64,000 nt of DNA from Himantopus leucocephalus (Eukaryota; Chordata; Aves; Charadriiformes; Recurvirostridae), in assembly GCA_003993805.1 (NCBI GenBank), contig RSEF01000006.1:29323918-29387917 (forward strand), written 5' to 3'. The notes under the pieces are model-generated. The model ran no database searches. It saw only the letters and a program-made list of their open reading frames with translations, and was not told the origin of the DNA. This document shows, piece after piece, positions 11,077 to 23,300 of the stretch (position 1 is the first letter of the stretch; every line of letters begins with the position of its first letter). A program made the position numbers and the translations under genes.

Positions 11077-13971
11077 TCTGCCTGTGGCCTAATGTCTGAG
11101 CGAACAATGTGGGGTCTTTTGTGTACCAGTGTGGAGGACCGCTGGTGGGATTTCATAGTGCTGAGACTTAGAGCATGCATTGAAATATCGAGTATCTTGC
11201 ACTGCGTTCAGAATGGGAATGCCCATTTTGATCCTGATAGCTGTGAGCAGAGCTCCCACTGAAGCCTGTAGCCTGTCAGAATTATGTCTCTCGAGGTCCC
11301 ATTTTAGTCTGGTGAGGGGCTTTAAGAAGAAAAACTTGCTGCACTTTCATGCTGTCCTCTTTCTGTCACCCAGGCTTTTCGCTCCATCTTTTGGTGACCA
11401 ATTTCACAACCAAGATGAACTTTTCCATCGTGTTCTTGCTGGTGTTTCATGCAGGTCTTCCTTTATTGCTGCTGAAAGTGTACTGGTAGATATTTCATGT
11501 TGTTTCACACAACTCTCAGGTTGGACTCCTCGAGAACGAGGGAGTGGTTTGAATATTGACTCTATAATACATAAGGATGTATCTGTGAATCTCATCAAGG
11601 AGAACCCACTCTTTCCTCACATCTTGTTGAATGTGCTGTACTCTGTGTGCTGGATAGAGAGGTTAAGCAGAAGTTTAGAAGGGGAGGTTGGTGTTAATTG
11701 ATTTGTGACACCGAACTGTTGGAGTTAATGCTGTAGCTGTTGTGGCAGGAATTACAATTTGCTAAATTTTAGTAGTGGTAGAGGAAGTTACCACTGGTTT
11801 TGTTGTCTTTCAGTTGTAAATGAGTTAAAGAATGTCCACAGTCGCAACTGGACCTCTGTTATAAATAAAAACAAAAATGTACCAACAGTTTTGGTGTTCT
11901 CAAAGTGCCTACAGAGGTATTTAATGAAATTCAAAGTAATGGGAGGTTGGTGCAGGCATATAAAATTTAATAGTTTTGGAAGGCTTCAGGTATATTAAAA
12001 ATAACTCTTTTCCAGAATAATTAACTACTTTAACTTGGTATTGAATCAATCAGCCAATTAGCGCAGTTCTGTTTTGTATTGTGGAAACTTTGGTAGCGCA
12101 TTAATGAACACTAACCTTTCAAGCAGAGATATTTCTGCAGTTAGACCGACTTATATATTACGTATTAATTAAAGATAGCTTTCAAAAGCATTTTTCAGCT
12201 GTATATTTTTTTCTTTTTATTAGTTAGATGGACAGATTTAGGATGTACATCTGTGATACTGCATAATTGACAGAAAACCTTCCGGTATTTGACTGTCCAA
12301 AGAACATGAAAGGTATACTTTACTGTGCAACAATCATATTCTGTCAGATGGTTGCATTGACTTTCTGAAACAGTTGGAGAAAATTGATAAAACCTAATGT
12401 AAATGGAACTGTTACATTTGATACTTACCTCATGTTACCTCCCTGTGATACCAAGCAGTTCCCAATCGTGCAGTAAGCGTGTTTTGCATGGTTCTTATTC
12501 CAAATCTTTCCCTGGGGAAATCACTGGAAGTTGTGGGACAAAGCTCTTTCATGTGCTGTTTAACCACCATTGACTTAGTTTCCTGAGTTATCTAACTAGG
12601 TGGCTTGATTTAATCCACTTCCTTTATACAGACTGTAAATTGCTGCCTTGTATCAGTAGAATTGCCCATTTTTTTTCTGAAAAAAAATATACCTTTAATG
12701 TCTAAAGCGTTATTTTGAAACGTAGTTTTAAGTTTCCCAATAACTCTGGCAGGGCCTGGGCGCAGCATAGCCGCGGTGTACTTTTGGAAATTGCTGTTAA
12801 TTAGCATCTGGTTCTTTAGCTTTCTTTAGCAGCTTTTCTGCTCAGTGTAATACCAGCTCTCTTTTTCTTCCCCTAGGTTTTTTGTTGTTGTGCATTTCCT
12901 GCTTAACAGAATGTTTGTTTAAGTAGATATAAGTGCACTGAATTTCCTGAAAGTTACTCATTGGGGAAATTGAAATGAAATTTTAAAATATCATTAGGAA
13001 TGCAAACAATAAATTCTTTCATTTGCTGTAGGCGTCTTTAGGTTGGAATGACTAGAAAAGGTTCTGGTTAATTAGAAGTAATTTGTTAGAAACCTGAATC
13101 CCTTTTTTTTTATTTCCTAGATTAAAACTCAGTTCCCAGCTGGATGCTTATAAGTGCAGGAAATGTAATTGTGAGATGATTAATTGCAAAAAGATGGATA
13201 ATTGGAGTTCATATGATATGTCAAATATGGCTAAACCGAAAGGTTTTTGCATGTTGAAAGAGATTGGCTGAAGTCTAGATGGCAGAATATTGAGCAAGGA
13301 GTGTTTTTAGAGATTAATAATCACAGATTGCTGCAAAAGGACTGGGCAGAGCTTGGCTGTAAAGAGCTAACCCCTCCCAGCCCTTTCCTATTACTTCAGG
13401 TTTTAATTAGCACGGTTTTGGTTTTGTCCTCTTCCCTTTATTGCTGTTATGTGAATTGGAGATTAGGGAGCACAGTAAACATCCTACATCTAACACCAAC
13501 GCTTAGAGACAAAGATATCTCCTCCTCTCCGCTAGGGAAGGCTCAGCCTACTGTGGGATAACGGCTGAACAGTCCTAGTGGGCATGTGTATCCGAGTCTC
13601 CTGTGTTCCCTCCCCAGTGTCTTGCTTCACAATCAGCATGGTTTTTTTCTATAGTTTTTTTTTTTTAACGTTTGTAAAATTTGCTTTGAGTCCTTTTTTG
13701 CATTTTTTAACTGTACCGTGATAACAATTTAAAAGGTGATACATACAGTATAAACTGCATCAGTGGCTTTTTGTTTTTATTATCCCTCATAGATGTTCAG
13801 CAGAAGAGTGCCTCGTGTTTTAAATTACTTCTGCTTTACTTTAAAATGGGAACTTATGTTTGAATAGCCTATTGTTCTGTTAGCTACTACAATGCACTTC
13901 AAACCACACAGTGTTATTATATTCACTGTATTTTGGGACCATATGAAATATTTGTCATCCTGTGTCCTGTT

Positions 13972-14004
13972 CCCCCCCCCCCAACACACCCACCCCCCGC
14001 CCCC
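13972..14004 (-). other. Potential G-quadruplex (C-rich on + strand)
   Basis: Four C runs of 11, 3, 6 and 5 bases are separated by gaps of 6, 1 and 1 bases. The minus strand therefore meets the standard G3+N1-7 pattern for a quadruplex, on the template strand of VTI1A. Formation is inferred from the pattern only. Confidence 0.6.
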
Positions 14005-17000
14005 AATCTATAAACTTCATATCTCAACAAGGAGTTTCTCAATAAGGAGTTTCTAACCCTTGGAAATGCTGCTTTACAAATTCAGCTAATGACCCAAATA
14101 CAGCTTGTTTGTTGTGTATGAGTTGTATTAAAATAACGTACTGTATGTGTATTGTCATTAATGATATGCTCATTTTGATAATGGAGCTGCAGTCTCTTAG
14201 TATGTAGTCCTTGGGGAGATGCTGCATTTTTTTAACTAAGTATTGTTCTGGCTCCTTTCCTTGATTGGCCCAGAAATAGCAATCAGCTGGGGAGCAGGAT
14301 GACATGCCTCTTAGCGATCCCTTTTATCTTTGAGATGAGTATCAACATTGTATGCTTCCTAATGGAAGTGTAATTTAATGAAATCTATTGGGTAAACATA
14401 CTTCAGATGTTCAAAGGAGGTGACAAAATTTTTGCTGGCAGCCAGGACCTGGCTGGTTTCCAGCTTGCCTTTAGCTGCTATGCATATAGCATTGAGAGAG
14501 GCACTTAAAATAGGAACACAAAGTATTGTTTCTATTGTGTTTTGGGTTGTGGATTTTTTTTTTCCCCTCTGTTTTATTTTCCTTAATTTTATTTTTGTGG
14601 TATTTGTACTAGTGCCCTCTGACTTCTAGGCTTTCCTAGTAAAATGCTGCGTGAGGTCAGGTTTCCCCTCTCCCCCCCAAAACGTAGATAAGAGTGTTAA
14701 ACCCGGGGGAGATGGTTGGCACAGAACACGCTGCATATTGGGGAAAGGGGGTGTGTGGGGGTGAGTAATCGAGACTGCTGTTAGTCAGTAGCTCTGTGAA
14801 AGAGTAAGTTCCTCTGTAGACTGATAAAATTAAACATCCTGTTTTAAAGATTGTGGCAGAGCACTTTTGTTTTATCAATAATAATTGCTGATGCAGAACT
14901 GCCCTTTATGAGGTTTTATAACAGATGGCTGGGAGTGGAAGAAAAGCTGCTCTGACTTCCACCTCCTCAGCTAGAAACAAGATTGCTAAAAGGAGACAGT
15001 TGTCCCTCTTACCATTGCTGCCTCCTCATTAGAGAGCATCGTGGTTCCCCCCTACGCTTTGTGGTAGCAAACTTGGCAGAAAGACTGGAAGATTATATCA
15101 GCGATGTTGTCCCTTTAAGTGGATGTTTAACTGGACAGCTGATGGATCTTATTGCTCAGATCCTAATGGTTTGGTAAACTGTAGGAAAGTGTTTGAGAGG
15201 AAATACATTAGCCTTTAGACTCATTTGACTGTGATCAGTGTGCCTTTGAAACATGGCGTTTTCTTCTTTACATGTGAGTCTAGAGCAGGTAATTTTTCTT
15301 TGAAGACTTCCACAGAGGGCAGACTTGGGGGACAAAGAACGTACCCAGAAAAAGAAAAGTGCGTCCTCGGCCTTTTGCTGTTCTTTCAGGTATTGGTGGC
15401 TAAACCAATGCTTCTCATTGTGGCCCACTTCATTCCTGCTTGATCCTGTAAAGAAGTCTCATTCCTAAGCTTACGTTGTTGCTCTCCTATGAATGTGTGA
15501 CATGATATATTTGATCATTGTGGTTTTACTGCAGTAACAAATGAGTTCTTTAGACCAGAGGAAGCCATGGTCTGCCAACAGGGATTTCGTTCCAAATGTT
15601 CCAACTTTGGGTACAAAGACAAGGGTTAAACAACTGACTCTTTTCATAGTGTTGTTAAGCTTGTGTTCCGTGTGGGGACAGTAAATAAGATCAAAATGAA
15701 ATAAGATGTAAAATGGAGTGAAACGTATTGCTTGTTTACAAATAATGGAACAAAATGTGAAAGATTGAGGAAGAAAATTTAGGATATATCAATGTACCTG
15801 CTATTTCTATAACTGTAGGATATAACGATGATACAAAATAAATTGTAATTGTATTGAACTGCCTTCATTCAAAGTATCTTTGATTCCTCAGCCAAACTGC
15901 ATCTTACTTTAAAGCTCACTATATTTTAGAAACTTTCTAATGATGCCCAAAGTTTGTGCAAGACCCAGGCATATACTTCTTTATGTGTGTGTGGATGCAC
16001 GTACAATGTCGTGCTGTGTATGGAATACACGGATGCCAGATTAGCTTGCGGCAGCTGTGGGATGGTTAAAACTATATATAATTTAAGACTATTTAATATA
16101 TAAACACATTTTATTTAATTTTGTCCTTGCATTGCTTCTGGAGACTGGCGAGGAGAGGCAGGAAATGGACAAAATTACAGGCAGCAGGGAGGTTTATGAC
16201 TTTATATGTTGCGAACCCAAAATGATGAACAGGCTTTAAACTCAACAAAATTAATTCAGCAATGGCTCAGACAGAAATATTTTCCAAAATAAAACATTTG
16301 GCAAAATTGTGAAATGTCTTGGCTTTAGATCTGCTTCTTTGGAAGTATTCTTCATGTGAAGTCCTCCTTTAAAGTGAAAGCTTTATCTGCAACTTTTGTG
16401 GACGAGTTAGCATTGTAAATTGGTATCTCAGTGACCGCTTCAAGGAAAACACCTTGAAGTGGTATCTTAGTATCTTAATAGAATGTTTTTGGTTCTGTAA
16501 TGCTTTCTTTAGGTACAAATCAATGCAGTGGTATAGTATTTACAGTGGTTGTTTTGTGTAACCTTGGTGGATGTGCATGCAGCTTTTAAAGTCAGGTTTC
16601 AGGAAAACCATGCTGCAACTTGAGTATAGAAATACCAAATCTGCAATGATGTGGTTGTACTTACTGTATCTCTTCCATGGTGAAATTAGGCTTGAAGGAA
16701 GCCAAGCATTGGATCTTTCAGTTTGATTCCCCTTCGCCTAATCATCAGTTGAGAGTCCAAGGGAAGGGAACTAACCGCTGTAGGTTGGTGAGATAGTATT
16801 TATTAGCTTCATATCCCCTCTTTGCATTTAGGGGAAGGTGCTGACTTGAAGCTTTTTTCATCTGATATTTTTCTGAATTTCTCTTCCACCAAGGACATAA
16901 TTAGATGGTAGTCTGCTTTCTCTATCTCTTTTCCTTCATTTTATTCCTCCTGATCTGTTTCCTCCCTTACAGCCGTCCACGCTGCAGCTGCTTCATGCCT

Positions 17001-17842
17001 CAGTGCAGAAGATTAAGCTGCTTCTGAGGCCACCATCAAAAGCTGCTTTCTGACTAGGTCTATAGGAAGATGCAGAAGCATTACCTCTGACTACTGCCAT
17101 TGCCATCTTTATCATCTTTTTTTCCCCCATTGTCAAGCCATCGTTTGTAGCTGCTGTAAGCTTTTACCTGTAGAAGCTTAAAAGGTATAGGTTCAGATTT
17201 TTTCAGAAAGGACCCTGAAGAAGTCAGTGCTGAATCCTCAATGGCTTTCAGAGCTGAGCAGCTTAGACCTCTTAAAAATTCTAGTCTTATGTCTTTTCAG
17301 GTGGGATTTTCAGATTCTCATGAGTAACCTGTAAAAGGATGATACGTTGAAACCTGTACCTCATTTCATGGTTCAGGAGGGCTTGGTTTTTTCAGATTAT
17401 ATAAGTGCTTTTGAAATTTCATCCTTTGACAAGATCTGTCTCAAGAAATGTGTTTCAGTCTTAGCAAGGTAGCGTTTGAACAGCTGTGAATTCAGAAAGA
17501 ATCACTTGCCATTTGGGGAATTTCATTGACATTTTTTCTTTCATGTGAAATTCCAGTATGGTTGAGCAACCAATATATCCAGAGGCCTTTCAGGTCGGTG
17601 GGCCTACCTGCTAAGATAATAAAAATGGAAACTTGTAGCAGAGCTAATACTTAAGTTGTTGGAGAAAGGGACAGAAGTTACATCAAAGATTTTGAAGTGT
17701 TGGATGTTTCAAAGAATGAGGAATGCAAGGAAGTCTGGAATGTTACCTTGAGAATGTCTGTGGGAAGCGATCATCTTCTTCTGGGGCATGATTCAAGATG
17801 ACTCTGCAATCTAGGAAACTGTCCTTACACAGCTCTTACTGG

Positions 17843-17887
17843 AAAAAAAACCCCAAACAAATTAAAACCAAACAACCCAAACCAACC
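17843..17887. repeat. A/C-rich low-complexity tract
   Basis: Runs of A and C such as AAAAACCCCAAACAAA and AACAACCCAAACC. It is a common low-complexity pattern in bird introns with no sign of an associated element. Confidence 0.7.
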
Positions 17888-18220
17888 TCTTACTCCATCT
17901 TCACTAAAAGGAATGAATTTTCCTGTTTTAAAATGATAACCAGGTAGATGGATGAAAAGATTGAAGTGGAACTGAAATTACAGCCAGGGGAAAGATAAAA
18001 TTATAGAACTATATGTAACATTAAGAATAGTATTATAGATACTGGAGGTGATCAGATAGGTGAAGTGTAGTTCTTGTAAAATTTTCCTATAGGAATATAT
18101 TGATAAAGTTGAGAGAGATAGGATATCTTAGAAAAGTCAACCAGTAGTACATCTCATTTGAAACCTCTATCAAACACTTGACAATGTAGTTAGAAGACAG
18201 TGGTATATCCCCAACTACCA

Positions 18221-18370
18221 CAAGAATGGCTGTATTAGGTTGGACCAAAAGCCCATATAGCTTCATGTTGTTTCTCTGTAAGTGAGTAAGAGGTCACTGG
18301 AGAAGAGCGCAAGGGTAAGGCAGATGTGTACTGATGCTGTTCTTACGCTCTGCCAGAGTCTTTCCTAATT
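18221..18370 (-). mobile_element. Ancient CR1-type LINE relic
   Basis: The reverse complement reads like the 3' region of old CR1 elements: the block ATGGGCTTTTGGTCCAACC-like, then TAATACAGCCATTCTTG. The block just downstream on + (GTCACTGGAGAAGAGCGCAA) fits the region before it. It is strongly diverged and is recognised by pattern memory of the family, so subfamily and exact limits are uncertain. Confidence 0.6.
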
Positions 18371-18388
18371 TGTTTCATCCTACATGTT

Positions 18389-18508
18389 ATCCAATAATAA
18401 CAATAATAATAATCCAATATTATTTTATAATAATAATTATATATAAAATAATCCAATGATATATATTATCCAATAATTATATATATAATAATAATCCAGT
18501 ATTATTTT
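18389..18508. repeat. AT-rich imperfect tandem repeat
   Basis: An ATA/TAA-rich stretch in which a 22-bp segment at 18405-18426 recurs at 18487-18508 with one change (CCAATATT to CCAGTATT), an offset of 82 bp. The space between is (TA)n and (TAA)n. It is probably unstable in length. Confidence 0.8.
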
Positions 18509-19287
18509 GTGGGTAGAAGGAGGTCCTTCTCTAGTAGCGTTTGTAGTAAAGCTTCCTGTCTAGTAAGTTATCAGGGCTCTGAAGTTGTATAGTGTTTTCT
18601 GCATTGCACGGATTTTTAGTTTTGGTGTCTTAAGGCTGTTGTCTACTTAGATTTGAGCAGATGTTTGGAACTATACAAATGAGAATATCTGTATCCAAAG
18701 ACATAATTTTAGGAAATACTTCATTATGCTTGTAACTTGCACTCCTGTTTACTCTGCAAGTGTGTGTCTTTTTAATGTGTACGAGTACCATCTATTTTCT
18801 GTCTGGATAAACTTTTCATTTTGGGCTCTAAAATATCAGATGTAGGACTTCCATAAAGATGGTAAGAAGTGCAATTAATCATTTATCTGCTAGGTGTCAG
18901 CAAAGGTTCTCTTTAAGATAAATAAATTAAAAACTGTATGCATTTATACACTAGATCTTGAGGCTGTGTGGCTGAAATCTGTCTGGAGGCTGAAAAGGAG
19001 TTTCTAAGGATATATTCAGGGAAATAAATACTACTCAGTGTCTAGAAGATACAGCTGCACTTCATACCCTTCATTTAATTAATTCACTCCATTGCATTTT
19101 TCTTGATGTATGCAACTTTGAACCTCTCCTTAATTAAGCAAAATTAACAAGTTTACTGTGTATGGAGAAGATTTCATAGATTTCCATTCAGCAAAGCTTT
19201 TTCAAAAAATTAAGTTACAGTTGCATAAGAGAGAAGACATTTTCATAGATGAGGTCAAAAAAAAAGGTAATAAAGAGTAAGAAGAAA

Positions 19288-20335
19288 TGGTCGATTTTCA
19301 CAGTGGAGGAAACTCATCAGTGATGTCCCACAGATTCCTGTTTGTGTTGTTCAACATATTTGTAGATGGTCTTAATACAAAGATGAAAGAGTTGACAAAG
19401 TTACTGGTGATACTAAAATATGCAGGATAGTAAAAGGGAAGGCTAAATGAATTATTCCAGAAGTATCTTGGGGTACTGAGTGATTGGGCATTAAACTCGC
19501 AGATGAAGCTTATTGTTGATTGTTATAAAATGATGTACCTGGCAGAAAAACAATTCTGACTTTGTACTCCCAATGATGGGGAAGTGTTATGGTTTGGTAG
19601 AAATATAATACTAAGTCCAAACTCAATAGTGACCAGAAAAGAAAATCTGACTTTGGGAATCGCCAGGAAAAGAATAGAGATTGAGACAAATTATCACTGT
19701 ATCTACATATGTTCATGACTCTTCAGTGCTTTGTGTGATTATGATTCCCTGTTCCACAAACGTCCAATAGAACTAGAAAATAGTTCTACTATTGATAATG
19801 AAAGCTCTGGAGCAGCTCAGCATGAGGAACTGGGTAATGAACAGAAATTTTTCAGCCAAGAAAAGAGGGAAGGGATATATAGAGAGATGATTATATAAAT
19901 CAAGTGGCATATAGAGAAGGTCAGTGTCAAGCAGTTATTCACCATTGCTCGTAATATTTATCAGGTGGCATCAAATTAATTTGCTGAATAAGAGATTAAA
20001 AAGTAAGAGAGAATTTTTCCACACAAGGCATTATTAGACCATGGAAGTCATTGCTACAGAATATTGTGGAAGCTGGAAGAGTAATTAGTTTCAAGAAACA
20101 TTTATGAATTTAAGGAAGAAATACCTTTGGGCTTCTTAAAACAGAAGAGAAAGAGAGCATCAAAGTTGGGAAGTGCCTGATCTGTAGACCATCACAAGGT
20201 GAGTGAGTGAAGAGAGTATACCAGACAGGGTTCGTGCACTTTTACTCCTTCTCTGGGTGTCTAATATCGGTTCTTGCTGGATACTGCATGTTAGACTTGA
20301 TAGACGTTTGATCCGAATTAGTGTGGCCAGTCAGC
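19288..20335 (+). mobile_element. Ancient CR1-type LINE relic, ORF2 C-terminal to 3' end
   Basis: The order of blocks follows old CR1 elements. First come AGTGATGTCCCACAGATTCC and TTCAACATATTTGTAGATGG (reverse transcriptase region). The decayed catalytic neighbourhood follows near 19400, then GATTGGGCATTAAACTCGCA and CAGATGAAGCTTATTGTTGA. Next is CATTGCTACAGAATATTGTG near 20050, and the 3' end near GTTAGACTTGATAGACG. Many stops and small indels break every frame. It is much older than the CR1 copies at 10821, 51962 and 55122. Internal gaps are likely, and the exact ends are approximate. Confidence 0.7.
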
Positions 20336-23300
20336 TCTGTAAATTGTATTATTTCCTGGCTGTTTGTGACATTGAAGAGGATGCAGTCACTTTTACAGGA
20401 TTGTACCCAGGTTAGGTATAAACAGTGCAAGTGTCTGGACTTTCTGGCTCTGGCAACAGCGGACTTTCTGCTTGGATAAGTATTGCTCATTATTCCAGAC
20501 TAAAAACTTGGGATCGTAGCAGGCATGCGTTGGTTTGTTTGGGTTGATAGATCAATATATTTAGCTGTAGCCTATGCAGAAAATAAATAAGACTTCTGTC
20601 GTTCTGACGTGATCACTAGTTCTGGAAATAGTATAACTTAAATGAGGAAAACACTGCAAGTACTTATTTGGGAATATAAACAAATTTCATCTGTTTCCAC
20701 GTCTCTGTCTCATTCACTTTATAGGAACATTCTTGAGAAAAGCTCTTAAATGGAAATATTTTAAAGTTTGTACACTTTGGATTTATATGCCTACTTAAAG
20801 ATAATGCAAATATTAAGCTGTACTTTTATGCGGTATTGATTACACATAACTCATCCAGCTGCGGATCAGACTGTTACCATATGACCTTTGTTTTTAAAAC
20901 ATAGCACTTAAAATATATACAACAACCAACTAGCAAACTATCTGCAAATGAAAAGGTTGTGTTGAAAGACTTTTGTTATATTGTTTTTTTTAAAACTGGT
21001 TTGCAAAAGTTTGAACAGAAAACCCCAATTAAAGAAATATATAAGGTGTAAGAAGTGTATATGTAAAGTCTCATGTTTGTTATTAAATATTATATACAAA
21101 TTGAGAATTTATAGTCCCCATTGTGATAGTAATCATTACTGTTTTTTGCTTATATCTAAGTTTTTTGGAAGTGCTGTTAGAAGTGCAACTTTTTTTTTTG
21201 TCTGAAGTAGTATTTAGTAGACTATTGAGTGTGACAATTCAGTTACTCATTTTTTTTAATGTAACCATGTAACTGCACAGTAAGACCAGTATTTCCCCCT
21301 TAGCTCTTGTATTCATGAGAAACAGTGTTGTCTAATATTACTGCGTTACTTGTAATTTACTAGAGCTCAAATAACTCCCTCAGGCTTGGTGGCCGTACTG
21401 CGGCAGATGCTTTAAAGTCAGAAAGATGTCCTCTCTGCACAAAGAACTTAAGTATCTGACCTTTGCGTTGGCTTTGCTAGTGAAGAATATACCCAGTTTG
21501 GTGGTATTAGGTTCATGCAACAGCACAATTGTTTCACTTGTTTTAAAATAAGCCAGTATTTTATTTTCCTATGTTATGCTCCTAATAATTAAATTTAAAA
21601 ACTTTAAACCTTAAGTACTTGATCTTTAGACTTTCAGTTGCATTCCTCTATTAATTGCTGTGTCAAAGAGTGCATTGATGCAGCCACATAGCTGGTGTTC
21701 ATATATTCTCTGCTCATTCAATAGGAAAATATGATAGGAATGCTGTCAATGTGCAGTGAGAAAAGTTTGATATTTTCCCCAATTCAAGTCTTATTAGAAA
21801 GAACTAGCCATTGAGATTTGAAGGGCTTTGTTTTGTTAAGTTCTATCATGCCAGGGAAGTTGCTTTCTTACATTTTCTGTTTAAAAAATAATCAGTTGAT
21901 CAGTCTCTTTCCATCTCCCTCATACACTTGTTCACCAAAGGATTTCTTCCCATGCCAATTTTCCAAAATGCACGTTGAAAGATGCAGGTAGATCTTGTTT
22001 ACCTCTGCTTCAGCTTCTGAATTCCACATAAAAGGGTCGTAGTCCCACAAAGAAGGTATTAAAGCTTCAGATCTTGGCAGAATGGTATACTGCCCAGTAT
22101 ATGAGAAAAAGACAATGACCACAGCAAGTGGGTAGCTCTGTTCTTCTGTATGTTGAATTACTTCTGTCGATACAGTTCATATATTCTTCCACAGCTTTTA
22201 CTCTAAAGACGTATTAGGGGTTTTTTTAAATTCATGTCTTGATTGCAAATCAGGCAGGTATTGATTGAGTAGCAAATAATCACCATCACCAGAACAATTG
22301 TAAACCAATTTTGTAACACTGTGAAAAAATTTTGCACTGCCAAATGTCTTATTTACTATCACAGGAAATAATGAAATTGTCATTCAAAATTCCATTAGTT
22401 TTGCTTTTTTTCATCTTCCCTTTACTAAGCAGGACTAGAATGGCATAAGTATATAGCTGTGCAGGTACATTGCCTATATTATGTATGCTATCTTTCATTT
22501 TGCTCTTTAAATACGTAGTTCCCTTTCTAGACTTGTTCTCTGATGTGGTCATACAGAGAGTTGACTCTCTAATACAAGCAGGGACACGGGCTGGCATCAC
22601 ATATGTCTGCTGGCAATCATGCTGATTTCTCAAAAGGTATGTAGGATTTGGAGAGCAAAGGGAAAGAGTGGGACAGTGGAGGAGACTTTCTTACATTTAC
22701 ACTTACTCCTGTAAGATATGGAGTAGCACCATCAAGATTTTAGATTAATCACGGTAGCGTTCAACAAAAAACTTCTGGATTGTATGGTAATAGGGCCAAG
22801 GCTACGATGCTGAGTATCTGTAACTGCTCAAGGCTCAATGAAACCTGTTTATCATCTTTATATATTTTAAAAAGTAAATTTGAAAGTGGCATGGCTGCTC
22901 TGTATTTTCTACAAAGCTAGGTTGTTGCCATTTTTGTTACTATTAATTACTTGACTAATGCCTTATATTTATACCATTTATATGCAAATTATTTAATTAA
23001 GATAGAAGTTGAGCTGTGGGCCTTTAGCGTTCCACTGCTTGCTCTTTTGTTCTGGTTCCTCAACCTGAAACAATTCCAGGCAGTGAGCGCATAGTCCAGG
23101 TCTTCTTCCATGCCCCGTACCAGAAGAATGACATGTTATGCGGTGTTAGCGTTTACAAACCTGGAAGTAGAAGTTGGAGCGCAAGTGACCTTACAGCACA
23201 ACGTCTCATTCTGTATCACTCAAAAGGGAAAAAGGAGAATCTTGGGTTATGTTGTAAGGATTGAAGATCCTGGCCTGGGGTTGAATAGCTCATAGAAAGA

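Noticed and set aside
11180..11701. 173-codon open frame on +, the longest outside repeats
   Set aside because: No recognisable domain or motif, Cys/Ser/Leu-rich composition typical of random frames, no splice or promoter context, and it lies within an intron of VTI1A right after a CR1 end.
17843..17887. CCCCAAA-like tract as an interstitial telomere remnant
   Set aside because: Units are irregular A/C mixes and not the vertebrate TTAGGG/CCCTAA repeat.
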